Positions 23,363 through 34,207 of a stretch of 64,000 nucleotides of DNA are shown piece by piece. The number at the start of each line of letters is the position of its first letter. The stretch's first letter is position 1. This DNA comes from Callorhinus ursinus (lineage: Eukaryota > Chordata > Mammalia > Carnivora > Otariidae), in assembly GCF_003265705.1 (NCBI RefSeq), contig NW_020312902.1:12919930-12983929 (forward strand). The letters are read 5' to 3'. The notes under the pieces are model-generated. The model ran no database searches. It saw nothing but the letters and a program-made list of their open reading frames with translations, and had not been told where the DNA came from. The position numbers and the translations under genes are program-made.

Positions 23363-23475
23363 ATCTGAAAGTCCTTATAACCCAATGTCACCTCCGCTTC
23401 CTTTGTCATCTGCTCCTGTCCAAAAAGGAGTCACCATACGTGGTCTGAGATCATTATTCTTAGAAAGCCCTGCTG
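23363..23475 (+). other. Candidate 113-nt exon (unproven)
   Basis: An acceptor-like cttactgatttcag ends at 23362 and a donor GTAAGG begins at 23476. The intervening 113 nt are open in one frame (SESPYNPMSPPLPLSSAPVQ then a basic-hydrophobic part). The pyrimidine tract is weak. No family is recognised. Plausible as chance. Confidence 0.2.
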
Positions 23476-23667
23476 GTAAGGTTGGCCCTTGGCTGGACCT
23501 GAGAACTTGGCTTTGGGAGTTTTCCCCGTCAAGAGTTAACTAATAAAAGTGGATCATATGCCAGGCTGTTTGTGGAAAAAATATGGTTTTTGATGAATAC
23601 TGGCTTTATTTCTGGGAGTATGGAATTTTGGTACATGCTAATCAGATGGTGCTTATGTGACCAGCCT

Positions 23668-23719
23668 CCAATAAAAAACAAAACAAAACAACAACAAAAA
23701 ACAAAAACAAAAACAAACC
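23668..23719. repeat. A-rich (AAAAC)n low-complexity
   Basis: Repeated aaaac and aac units. Confidence 0.85.
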
Positions 23720-24964
23720 TTGGGTGCTTATTCTCTAATAGGATTTCCTGGGCAAAAACATCACATACATGTTGCTGTATTTTCACTGCTGGGGAGGAGT
23801 ACGCTTTTGTGACCTTTCCCCGGGAGGAAGAGAGCATAAGGAAGCCTGCACATGAATTTTTCCAGATTCTGCCTATGTTTCTTCCCTTTATGAAATGGAT
23901 GCATATAGTTGCTACTACATTGTTATGATACATCTTAGCCATGAGTATAACAATATGCTAAGTCCAAGAGTCCTTTCCAACCACTCTCCAAATGTGATTG
24001 TGGTCTGGTCTTAGAGACCCCCAACCCAGCCCCATTCTTCTCAAAGATTTCGTGAGTCTGGGCAAGAACAACCCATCATCTGTTTAAGTAAGAAAGAGCA
24101 CTTTTGCATCCAGTTGAAGATCAACTCCCCACCCCCCCTTTACCCCCCAGGGGAAAGATAGATACCTCCTAAAGAAAAATAAAACAACTTCAGCCAAAAG
24201 TACAGGATTTCTTTTTCTACCTATTTGGGAAGAATGCTATCATTGTTCGCACACAAATGTGTAATTGCTTCAATAATCTTCCTTGGCAATCTGCGGCCAG
24301 GGTCTAGAGTTCATTATAGGCTGTGAAGTTTCCTTTCTTTTATTTTCAATGTGCTGCTTTTTGATTTCCCCTATTGAATGAGTGCCCTCTCATTGTTCTG
24401 TGGTGGGAAAGGGTAAACAAAAATGCCACTGGCCTTCCTCAAACCATCCATCATGCTTTACCACCTGTGTCATAATTCTTCCTTATGTTTAGTACTGCTG
24501 AATAGTACTCGGTTCCCTGCCCAGAGAAACCTACATTTCTATTCTTCCCTGAATGGCATGCCTCGAGATGCTATAAGCTTTTCTCAGGTCAGCGTTTGGG
24601 TGGCTTTAGCATAAGCTTTTCGAACAAGTGTAGGTACTACTGGCAAACAAGCAAAGCATGAAACTACCAAGGTACCCTATTAAGGTTGAAAGCACTTTCT
24701 ACCTTTCTCTCTACCCCACATTGAACATCAATTTCTTTACCACAGATAACCTAAAACAGAGATCTCCCTCCAGAGCTCTCAGCAGGAGTAACCAACGAAA
24801 CACAGAAGTCCTTCATTTCTACTCCATTTTGCTACTTCTGAATACTCCAATCCCATGAGTAGAAGCTTATTACATTTTCTAAACAAAGGGTGGCTCTATT
24901 CAGTAATTGTCAAATGTCTATGTATCAGAAACTACTAGTAAATTTTAAAAATATACATTCTCAG

Positions 24965-25172
24965 GGGGCACCTGGGTGGCTCAGTTGGTTAAGTCTCCAA
25001 CTCTTGGTTTCAGCTCAGGTCATGATCTCAGCGTACTGAGATCAGGCTCCACGCTCTGTGGGGAGTCTGCTTGAAGAGTCTCTCCCTCTGCCCCTCCCTC
25101 CCCTCTCTCTCTCTAATAAATAAATAAATCCTAAAAGTACATATACGTAAAATATAAATATCTTTATCTATC

Positions 25173-25217
<45 letters not shown>
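24965..25217 (+). mobile_element. CAN SINE whose tail grew into a microsatellite
   Basis: Full SINE head (gcacctgggtggctcagttg) and body. After the AATAAA tail come tatc units and a long CA run. ACATTCTCAG at 24955-24964 and ACATTCTTAG at 25218-25227 (one difference) form the target duplication. The microsatellite therefore lies inside the SINE tail. Confidence 0.9.

Positions 25218-25220
<3 letters not shown>
25163..25220. repeat. (TATC)n(CA)n compound microsatellite
   Basis: About three TATC units, then about 21 CA units. Uninterrupted and therefore probably length-variable. Confidence 0.95.
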
Positions 25221-25221
<1 letters not shown>

Positions 25222-25329
25222 TCTTAGGACACAGCCCCCTGAGATTCTGCCTTTGTAAATCTAAGGAGATCCAGGAATCCATATTTTTTAAGTTCCCCTG
25301 ATAATGCTTTATACAGAGGGATATGATGA

Positions 25330-26354
25330 GAATATAAAAAATCTTAACTGTAATTTTGGAAAATGTCAGAAGAGCAACATTTCAATGTATTTTGCTCCCT
25401 ATCACATGATTATCTAAAAGAGATAAAACAGAGAGGCAGTGAGCAAGCTGATTGGCCATAGCTTTTAAACCCAAGAGCTTTCAACAATCTACATGCAGCA
25501 GAAGGACACAGGAAAAAGAAATGAACTGACCTTTTGGGAGAATTGTCTGTTCTTCTCCTTTCCTTCCCATTCTTCTGTGAATCTGCATAGATTTTCATAA
25601 TCTTCTAGTCTCTAGAAGCAGTTTCTTTTTTTTTCTTCCAAGCATCAGAGAGATAAACACAGTTTGGTGAGGCTTGGTGGTAAGAACCTGGAACAGCTGA
25701 GTCCTCTAAGAACTTAACCCAAGAAATAAAGAAGGGGCATAGAGAAATTAAATCTATTTTCCTACTTGGTTGGTGGCTTTTATGATTAAGGAGAACATGC
25801 AATGCACAAAACTGTTAGGTAATTATCATGTGTAAAAACAGATCAGACTAATCCATCCTGGGCTACACACAATTTGATGAACATTTTTTATAAAATACTT
25901 CAGCTACATTGATTTGAGACCCTTAAGACACCAACACTTTACGAGTTGCTGATGGTTCTTTAAATGGGGAGAAAGTCTGCTTTTTTCACTTTTCCACCTG
26001 GCCGCCTAATGTGTCAAGACAGCTGCGCAGGATATACCTCATTTAATTGCAATTGTTGCGGATAAGTTTATGATTCTCTCAGAAACGGGGAGCCATCGTT
26101 TAGAGTCTTATTTGCTTCTCTCTTTTGGACACTCTTGGTAACTTTTACTTGTGCTTTGTTGTTTGTTTTATTTTTCTCCTTATGCATGCCATAGTGGCAC
26201 TTTTCTCTCTCACTCTAACATCCTTTTTTTTTCCTTTCCCCACCAGCTAGCTAGACTTTGCCTGCAGTATGAGGATAAGGGAAAGGGCTGTCTCGATCAT
26301 TTGGTCCAGCTGCAGATCTGATTCAGATATTCATTGCATACTATCTGTGACATT
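25330..26354. other. No gene or repeat recognised
   Basis: Short frames on both strands only. Nothing supported. Confidence 0.45.
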
Positions 26355-27138
26355 GTGGTTTATAATAAACATATATTTGGTCTTTGTCTCCATTTCTGGC
26401 ACAGATCTCCTGAAACTCTTGGAATTTCCCAAGGGCTGAGAGTGTTAAAGGTATCCTTTGTTATGTTAATGATGTGACTTTCAAAATGCACCTGAGGATG
26501 GGGGCCTGTTGCAGGGAGAACTAACCCTGTACTTAGAGGGTTGGAACTTTCAGTCCTACCCCCTGATTTCTGGGGGAGGGGAGAGAGGCTGAGGTTGAAT
26601 TTAATTACCAATGGCCAAAGGTTTAATTAATCATGCCTATGAATGAAGCCTCCATAAAATCTCAGAAGGAAGAATTAGGAGAACTTCATTAGGTGAATAT
26701 GTACAGAATCAGGGAGAGTGGAAACTTCAAGGAGAGCATGGTAACTGCCCCTCCCCATATATCCTGCCCTAGCATCTCTTCCATCTGGCTGTTCCTGGAT
26801 TATATCCTTTTATGATAAACCAGTGATCTAGTAAGTAAAATGTTTCTGTGACTTCTGTGGGACACTCCAGCCAATTAAACAAACCCAAGGAGGTGGTTGT
26901 TGGAACCTCCATTCTATAACCAGTTGGTCAGAAGCACGGGGGACTTAACTTGCAACTGGTATCTGAAGTGGGGTGGGTAGGCAGTTTCCTAGGACTGAGC
27001 CCTAAACCCATGGGATTTGATGCTATGTCCAGGTAGATAGAGTCAGAATGGAATTCAGTAATAGGACACCCAGCTGATATTGGAGAATTGCTTGTTGGTG
27101 TGGGGAAACCCACCCCCACACCCTCCTGCCACATGTTG
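26355..27138 (+). mobile_element. Solo LTR of an endogenous retrovirus-like element
   Basis: A long LTR-type repeat. Near its start it has ataaacatatatttggtctt, then cagggagaactaaccctgta, aatgaagcctccataaaatc, ctcttccatctggctgttcc, ataaaccagtgatctagtaa, accagttggtcagaagcac, and near its end gtgtggggaaaccc. I know this phrase order from a mammalian ERV LTR but cannot name the subfamily with certainty. No gag, pol or env sequence is attached. Confidence 0.7.
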
Positions 27139-27139
27139 G

Positions 27140-28486
27140 AATCCCTAAAGATTGTCTTCCAGCGTCTCTCTTTGCATTTCCAGGGTCAAGGAACTTAACT
27201 ACTTCTCAGGTCACCAGGCACTACTAGTGGGCAAATCTAACTTTTTTTTCTGTATGCTGAGCTCAAAGATGCCTCATTAAAACTGCTGAGCTTTGGCCCT
27301 GGTTCTGCCCTATGCATAACAGAATTTGGGAGGATAATTAAATAAATGATTTGGCTTAGGTATAAAGTAATAAATTGGAGTTAAGATAAAGGATGGTGGG
27401 CACTTGGGTGAACTGAAATATGCATTTACCTTTGAAAAGAGCTACCAGAACCAGTAATTATTGTGGAAAATTGTGGTTCAGTGTCATCAGATCTTCCAAT
27501 CCTTCCACAAGACCAGGAGATTAGATCCTCATGTAAAAACTCCTAGTTTTTAAATAATGACAGTGACTCCAAATTTGAGACATTATGTAGGGTAACACTG
27601 GGCCAAATAAAATGAAATGGGTCTATTGGCTTTAACCAATGCTCTTTGCCCTAAATGCTCTACTTTTTTCATACGAATTTCACATTTTGGGAGAGAAAGC
27701 TCTTAGATTCTAACTTCTTTTTTTCCAAGGTAATTTCTCTCTATTTCTTTAGATTATTCCTCTGTAATCTAATTTCTAGAACCCTCATTTTTACTGTGGT
27801 CCTTTTCAGTCCCTTTCCTATTGACCAAAGTTTCTCAAAATGAACACGGGGACACTGAGTACTAGCAAGGGAATTGACATGTAACCTTCCCAACAGTGCA
27901 TTAGACTTGACACCCATCTTGAAAGAATGTCTATTAAGTTGGCACTCCTCCCTTCTCTGAGTGGACATTTATAAGAATACACATACAGTTACACACACAT
28001 TCATACACGCACACATACATAATGCGAAGCACACACACACTTCAAAATTTCCAGTGAGATTATATTTTATAAGAATGACCTAAATTGTAATCTATTGAAT
28101 TCATACTATCAGATTATGTCATCTTCTGTTTGTATCTAACAAACCATCCATAACTTTAACAAGCATATCTCTATGTCTTTATTAAAGGCACAGTTAAAAG
28201 TTGACTATGCCAAATGCAAGGATAGAGGCTGGAGGCATAATATTAGTGACTAACTTACTTGCTGCTATTGCGCTATTAATCAGACACTTTCAAGGTGTTA
28301 TAATGCAACCACATAACATAGGCCTAACTTGCCCAGCTCTTCTTTGAGGATACCATGTTTTGCTGAAGTCTGAATACTCATAATTTTTCTAGTGCTCTGG
28401 TCAGTATCTGCATCTTCAAAAGAAAACACAACTGATCCCAGGACTATCCATCTCCTCTACCCATGGTCCTGCAGTCACATGCCACC
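27140..28486. other. No gene or repeat recognised
   Basis: Contains a degenerate CA-rich patch at about 27980-28040. Otherwise unique-looking. Confidence 0.45.
27980..28040. repeat. Degenerate CA-rich repeat
   Basis: acacatacagttacacacac and similar imperfect units. Confidence 0.8.
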
Positions 28487-28621
28487 ATGGAGAAGCCCAC
28501 CCAGGCTGTTTTCCAGCAGAACCTCATGCAAGAAGAAACACGATGTTTCCAAATGGCTTCAGTGGAATACACTGTGACAAACAAAGTCCCAGCAGTATCT
28601 CCACACTGGCCTTTCTGTTCC
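28487..28621 (+). other. Candidate first coding exon (unproven)
   Basis: The ATG at 28487 sits in an ideal initiation context, GCCACCATGG. The frame stays open for exactly 45 codons (MEKPTQAVFQQNLMQEETRC onward) to a consensus donor, GTAAGT, at 28622. An acceptor-like ctacccatggtcctgcag ends at 28474, 12 nt upstream, so the segment could also be an internal or 5' exon. The frame also runs on past the donor to 28786. No protein family is recognised and no partner exon was found. L2 and MIR sequence begins about 70 bp downstream. Confidence 0.3.
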
Positions 28622-28695
28622 GTAAGTAGGTCAAGGACATTCACTCTAAGAAAGCTGCAGTGGATATTTCCTTTGACTTCCATGGGTAGCTTCTT

Positions 28696-29190
28696 CTCTG
28701 CATTCTGGTCTCGGCTCGAATGTCACCTCCTCAAGAGACTGTTCCTATTATCCCATCTCTGCCTCTTACAAGTCATGGGACCTTAGAAAGCTACCTAATG
28801 TGTCTGGGCTTCTGTTTCCTCCTCTGTAAGAGAAGGGCAAAAACACCACCTGCTTCACTGGACTTTTGTTTAAATGATTTAATAAATGTAATTCCCTCAA
28901 AACAGTATCTTTGCATTTTGAACTCTATTACTATCATTATTGTTATTGTTATTTAAATGCTTGCTGCCTTTCCTTACAGTCATTCTAACACATTTACCGA
29001 TTTCTGTGTCTTCAAAGTATTACCCTGGTCACTGTTCAGTTGGTGGTTTTCAGTAACCTTCAATCTGACAAGTAAATGCCATAAGAACACCCTTCCTGTC
29101 TCTGCATGAGTGGATCTCAGTTGGCTGGAATGGCATCTGGCACAGAGTCATTACCCGACACTATCCACTGAATGAAGAAATGCCCACACA
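28696..29190 (+). mobile_element. L2 LINE 3' region, split by a MIR
   Basis: The left part (ggtctcggctcgaatgtcac, ctcctcaagagactgttcc) matches the L2 3' region. The right part (from about 28970) includes ccataagaacacccttcctg and the decayed end ggcacagagtcattacccga followed by actgaatgaagaaatg. A MIR lies between. Both elements are ancient. Confidence 0.6.
28756..28930 (+). mobile_element. MIR SINE
   Basis: acaagtcatgggaccttaga, cttctgtttcctcctctgta and ttaaatgatttaataaatgt follow MIR order. It lies between two L2 segments of the same orientation. Confidence 0.7.
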
Positions 29191-29194
29191 AAGG

Positions 29195-30782
29195 GATGAA
29201 AGGCAGTCTCCTCCAGAGTAGCCCCAGATCTCTATTCCCTGGCGTAGGGAAACACCAAATACATTTCTAATTTTTTGTATTTGGGAAGCTTCTGGCCATT
29301 CTACACTTTATGGAATCTCAGAGATGTATGTTACTAAATTTAGCCTCAGCACTCTTCATAATATTCATATCAGATCATAAGAGAGAGAAGGAAACAGAGT
29401 TACATTCATAACTGAGGGCCATCAATCTAATTAACCGAGAAAAATCCAGAGAGTAGGACTTAGTGTATTGTAAAGCAATTCAATAGCTCCCAAAAGGAAA
29501 CATGGAATGCCATTGTACAAACATAAACAGTGGGCTATTTGAAGCCAGTGTGTCTGAAGAAAATCATCTAATGCTTGATTCACACACAAAAGGAAAGTAG
29601 GAAATAGGCTTTAAAGTATTCTAACTAAATTGTGTTATTTTATAAAATGGAGTGTTATGCAAAACTTAATAAAAGAATGTTAGATTCTTATGTATGTCTC
29701 CAGAAATATCCATTGGCATTTTTGAATAGGATATTCAGAATAGTTAATAAAATATATGGCATTTTTGTGTAATGAAAATTACTAAAACATTAATATTTAT
29801 TTTCTCCATTTGTCTGCATGCATGTATATTGCTTGTGTAAATAAATAGAAAAGGTCTTGAGGGTTACACAAAAAGTTACAGTGGGGGTTGTCTTTAGGGC
29901 GGAGCAGAGGAAATCAGAATTGCTTGAGGTGGTCTAAGCAGTCTCTAGTCTTATTTGTAATGTTAAGATGAAAATACATGAAAAATATATTCATGCCTTG
30001 TTTGATTGATAAATTTGATTTAAAAAGTAAAAACACACATTTTCCGCATGTGGGGAAATTGCCCTCAAATACTGTTTGCATATTAGACTTCTGTATGGTT
30101 AATACAACTGTAATATTTATCAATACTACTTAAATGAAGATAGTTTGGCACATATTATCCTGAATAAAATCATGCTGTATTGAAATGAGTGTGACTTACT
30201 TTTTCAAGGGCATATAAACATCTGTTTCTAAGTTATAAAATCTGCCAGTAGGCTGTTAGCACATTGAACGATGAGTATTTCTTCCCTATAGTCTATTTTT
30301 CTGCTCTTTCAAAAACGAACATCTTTTTGTTTTTCTACTATCAGTTTGGGGGCTTCTCTCCCAGTCTCTAAAACCTCTCAAAGCTCATTCATGGTTTTGA
30401 CATGAGCACTTCCATTAATTTTTCTCCAGAGCCTTGAGCCTTGAATTAACTTTGTATGGGTCTAAAGACATAAGTTCATTTGACTATGGCTGAAAAACAA
30501 TGATTTCCTCTTATACCTTGGACTTATTTATTTAAGTATTTAAGTAATGAGAAGCAATACTTGTTCTATCTTTTCTAGATGGGACAAAAATATTTGGAGA
30601 AGACTGAAAAAAATAGGAACTATAGGTTTGTCTCTTCTCTGTTAGGTGGCAAACACAGTTGCCTGAACTGTTGCAAAAGCCTCAGTTAATTTAGTCCTTC
30701 GGGCATCCCAGTTCTCTTTCAGATCTATACCTCTCTTTAGGTTTGGCGTTTTCTTTTATCTCATGTAGTTCCCATGTTTTTA
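29195..30782. other. No gene or repeat recognised
   Basis: AT-rich, unique-looking. Nothing supported. Confidence 0.5.
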
Positions 30783-31701
30783 TTTTTTTTTAAATCTTTT
30801 TAAAATTTTTTAAAAAAATATTTTATTTATTTTAGAGAGAGAGAATATGAGCATGAGTGGGGGAGGGGCACAGGGAGAGGGAGAGAGAGGACTTTTTTTT
30901 TGCCTTTATTATTATTTTTTTAAAATTTTTATTGTTATGTTAATCACCATATATTACATCATTTGTTTTGGTATAGTGTTCCATGATTCATTGTTTGTTC
31001 ATAACACCCAGTGCTCCATGCAGAATGTGCCCTCTTTAATACCCATCACCAGGCTAACCCATCCCACTACCCTCCTCCCCTCTAGAAACCTCAGTTTGTT
31101 TTTCAGAGTCCATCATCTCTCCTGGTTCGTCTCCCCCTCTGACTTACTCCCCTTCATTCTTCCCCTCCTGCTATCTTCTTCTTTTTCTTTTTTCTTAACA
31201 TATGTTGCGTTATTTGTTTCAGAAGTACAGATCTGTGATTCAACAGTCTTGCACAATTCACAGCGCTCACCGTAGCACATACCCTCCCCAATGTCTATCA
31301 CCCAGCCACCCCATCCCTCCCACCCCCGACCACTCCAGCAACCCTCAGTTTGTTCCTGAGATTAAGAATTCCTCATATCAGTGAGGTCATATGATACATG
31401 TCTTTCTCTGATTGACTTATTTCACTCAGCATAACACCCTCCAGTTCCATCCACGTCGTTGCAAATGGCAAGATCTCATTCCTTTTGATGGCTGCATAAT
31501 ATTCCATTGTGTATATATACCACACCTTCTTTATCCATTCATCTGTTGATGGACATCTTGGCTGGGAGAGAGAGGATCTTAAGCAGACTTCATGCTGAGT
31601 GTGGAGCCTGATGCGGGGACTCAGTTTCACAACCCCGAGATCATGGCCTGAGCTGAAATCAAGCATTGGCCACTTAACGGACTGAGTCACCCAGGCGCCC
31701 C
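30783..31701 (-). mobile_element. CAN SINE, antisense, split by an L1 insertion
   Basis: The tail-side part (30783-30891: tattttatttattttagaga, then purine-rich) and head-side part (31564-31701, ending gagtcacccaggcgcccc) form one SINE when the L1 between them is removed. TGTTTTTA before it and after it (30775-30782 and 31707-31714) may be its own target duplication. Confidence 0.85.
30892..31563 (-). mobile_element. 5'-truncated LINE-1 inserted into the SINE
   Basis: Antisense copy of the end of the young L1 family: reversed poly(A), then gttatgttaatcaccatata, caccaggctaacccatccc, and the end of ORF2 up to tccattcatctgttgatgga. GGGAGAGAGAGGA at 30879-30891 and 31564-31576 is an exact 13-bp duplication of SINE sequence. 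This proves the L1 entered after the SINE. Confidence 0.93.
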
Positions 31702-32336
31702 TCTCCTGTTTTTAAATGGAGCTCACTGAGAGCGCCCCAAGATGTGACATTGGTTTCCTTAGCTGACTTTACCTTACTTTGCTCATCTACTGGTGATGGC
31801 TTGTGTGGTCAGATTTTCAATTTTTCAACTTCTATCCCTTTTAAGCCACATTCTTTCAGAGACACTCATTACAAAATCCTTCCTTTTTTTTCTGTATATT
31901 GTTTGAACTCTGGTCTACATTCCTTCGTTGCTATTATAAAATCCTCCTGATGTGGTCACTTTCTCCCAAGCTTCTCCTGCCCTCCAGAGCACCAGTGCCT
32001 TCTCCTTTGTTGGCCGGAATTCTATCCAGAGGGGCAGTGACGCTCACTGCTTCTTCCACCACTGACTTTGTCAGATGCTCAGCTCTACGTCTAAAGAGAC
32101 TTCCAGTTGGTGTTCGGATAATACCGGCACCACAGGATTTGGCAATGTTCGGGGTTCAGTTTTGTTTTGTTTTGTTTTTTTGACCAGAAACTCCCTTAGT
32201 AACCATCATCAGCGGTTTCATTCATCTCTCTACATTCAACCTCATCCAAACATCACACTTTGTGTGGGGCCTGAGAATACTGACGGCTACCTGTAAAGAT
32301 TTTCCCTGCAACTGAAAGGAAATGGGATTTTAAAAA
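31702..32336. other. No gene or repeat recognised
   Basis: Unique-looking sequence between the split SINE and the full-length L1. A TTTTG run lies at about 32160-32180. Confidence 0.45.
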
Positions 32337-32349
32337 GCTGGATGTTTCT

Positions 32350-32745
32350 CGCTCAGTCACAGGCCGGGTGGGAACGGAGTGTGGTCAGAGACAGGGGAGA
32401 TGGGAGTGATTGACTGCTTTTCTCTGGGAGCGCACTGAGGAGTGGGGCCCCGAGTTCTCAGCTCCTCCGGGTGGAGATTGGAGGCCGCCATTTTCACTCT
32501 CGTCCTCCAAAGCTGTAGGGAAAGCTTGCAGGGAACAAAAGCTCCAGAGAGCAAACCCCAGCAGATTACTTAGCTGCGTCGGCAAGGGCGGGGCAATTCC
32601 TCCTCCAGCAAAGACATTGGGCAACCACAGCAACAGGCCCCTCCCCCAGAAGATCAACCGAACAGCCAGCCAAGACCAAGTTTACTGATCAATGAGAACG
32701 GGAGAACTCCAGTGCTAGGGAAATACTGCATATAGAATTCATGGC
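32350..32745 (+). promoter_or_regulatory. L1 5' UTR, first part (internal promoter region)
   Basis: G+C-rich compared with its surroundings, with gaggccgccattttcactct and gcaagggcggggcaattcct. In L1 elements the start of the 5' UTR carries the internal RNA polymerase II promoter. That role is family knowledge, not shown by this sequence. The ccgccattttc motif resembles a YY1 site as found near the start of other L1s. Open frames seen here are not genes. Confidence 0.7.
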
Positions 32746-34195
32746 ATTTTAGAAAAATGAAACTGGACCATTTCCTTATACCACACACAAAAATAGACTC
32801 CAAATGGTTGAAAGACCTAAACGTGAGACAGGAGTCCATCAAAATCCTAAAGGAGAACACAGGCAGCAACCTCTTCGACCTCAGCCGCAGCAACTTCTTC
32901 CTAGAAACATCGCCAAAAGCAAGGGAAGCAAGTGCAAAAATGAACTATTGGGATTTCATCAAGATAAAAAGCTTTTGCACAGCAAAAGAAACAGTCCACA
33001 AAACCAAAAGACAACCAACAGAATGGGAGAAAATATTTGCAAATGATATATCAGATAAAGGGCTAGTATCCAAAATCTATAAAGAACTTATCAAACTCAA
33101 CACCCAAAGAACAAATAATCCAATCAAGAAATGGGCAGAAGACATGAACAGACATTTTTCCAAAGAAGACATCCAAATGGCCAACAGACACACGAAAAAG
33201 TACTCAACATCGCTCGGCATCAGGGAAATCCGAATCCAAACCTCAATGAGATACCACCTCACACCAGTCAGAATGGCTAAAATGAACAAGTCAGAAAACG
33301 ACAGATGCTGGTGGGGATGGGGAGAAAGGGGAACCCTCCTACACTGTTGGTGGGAATGCAAGCTAGTGCAGCCACTCTGGAAAACAGTATGGAGGTTCCT
33401 CAAACAGTTGAAAATAGAGCTATCATACGATCCAGCAATTGCACTCCTGGGTATTTACCCCAAAGATACAAATGTAGGGATCCGAAGGGGTACGTGCACC
33501 CCAAAGTTTATAGCAGCAATGTCCACAATAGCCAAACTGTGGAAAGAGCCAAGATGTCCATCGACAGATGAATGGATAAAGAAGCGGTGGTATATATACA
33601 CAATGGAATATTATGTAGCCATGAAAAGGAATGAGACTTGCCATTTGCAATGATGTGGATGGAACTGGAGGATGTTATGCTGAGTGAAATAAGTCAGACA
33701 GAGAAAGACATGTAACATATGACCTCACTGATATGAGGAATTCTTAATCTCAGGAAACAAACTGAGTGTTGCTGAGTGGTGGGGGGTGGGAGGGATGGGG
33801 TGGCTGGGTGATAGACATTGGGTAGGGTATGTGCTATGGTGAGCGCTGTGAATTGTGCAAGACTGTTGAATCACAGATCTGCACTTCTGAAACAAATAAT
33901 GCAAGATATGTTAGGAAAAAAGAAAAAGAAGAAGATAGCAGGAGGAGAAGAATGAAGGGGAGTAAGTTGGAGAGAGAGACGAACCATGAGAGACGATGGA
34001 CTCTGAAAAACAAACTGAGGGTTCTAGAAGGGAAGGGGGTGGGGGGATGGGTTAGCCTGGTGATGGGTATTAAGGAGGGCACGTTCTGCATGGAGCACTG
34101 GGTGTTATGCACAAACAATGAATCATGGAAGACTACATCAAGAACTAATGTATGTAATGTATGGTGATTACCATAAGAATTAAAAATTAAAAAAA
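32746..34195 (+). mobile_element. 5'-truncated LINE-1 nested in the 5' UTR of the full-length L1
   Basis: Begins abruptly in late ORF2 (gaaactggaccatttcctta) and runs to a 3' UTR and an A-rich end. AGAATTCATGGC occurs at 32734-32745 and at 34196-34207, and the host 5' UTR resumes there. The copy therefore integrated into the older L1. It is in the same orientation, which makes it look at first like part of the outer element. Confidence 0.95.
32757..33736 (+). pseudogene. LINE-1 ORF2 C-terminal remnant (nested copy)
   Basis: Open for 298 codons (32757-33653). It is collinear with the C-terminal part of ORF2 of the outer L1 (38750-39730), the region after the reverse transcriptase that ends in the Cys-rich part (CWWGW...LLHCWWEC). 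Compared with the outer copy, a 1-bp deletion near 33635 shifts the frame, and a TAA near 33712 would stop the normal frame. The family stop is at 33734-33736. It lacks endonuclease and reverse-transcriptase domains. Confidence 0.9.
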
Positions 34196-34207
34196 AGAAT
34201 TCATGGC

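Larger units (their letters stand above)
22180..24904. other. No gene recognised; one exon-like segment
   Basis: Mostly unique-looking. It holds a short TGG run near 22399-22412, an A-rich AAAAC patch at 23668-23719 and the exon-like segment at 23363-23475 (listed). A 137-codon minus-strand frame (23529-23942) is largely made of the complement of the A-rich patch and is not credible. Confidence 0.45.
24905..25325 (+). mobile_element. MER5-type hAT DNA transposon, split by a SINE
   Basis: Left part (tgtatcagaaactactagta ... acattctcag) and right part (ttcttaggacacagcccc ... gagattctg ... ccaggaatccatatttttta ... ttcccctgataatgc) together follow the MER5 order. A CAN SINE with its tail sits between them. 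MER5 elements are short non-autonomous Charlie-group relatives without coding capacity. Confidence 0.7.

Noticed and set aside
23529..23942. 137-codon minus-strand frame and 118-codon plus-strand frame
   Set aside because: Both cross the A-rich AAAAC patch, which creates a low-complexity FVFVF-type stretch. No supporting signals.
25163..25220. Regularly repeated units resembling an array
   Set aside because: A dinucleotide microsatellite in a mammalian genome, with no spacers. Not a CRISPR.
32410..32688. Overlapping open frames of 65-92 codons on both strands in G+C-rich DNA
   Set aside because: They lie in the L1 5' UTR. G+C-rich sequence has few stops by chance.
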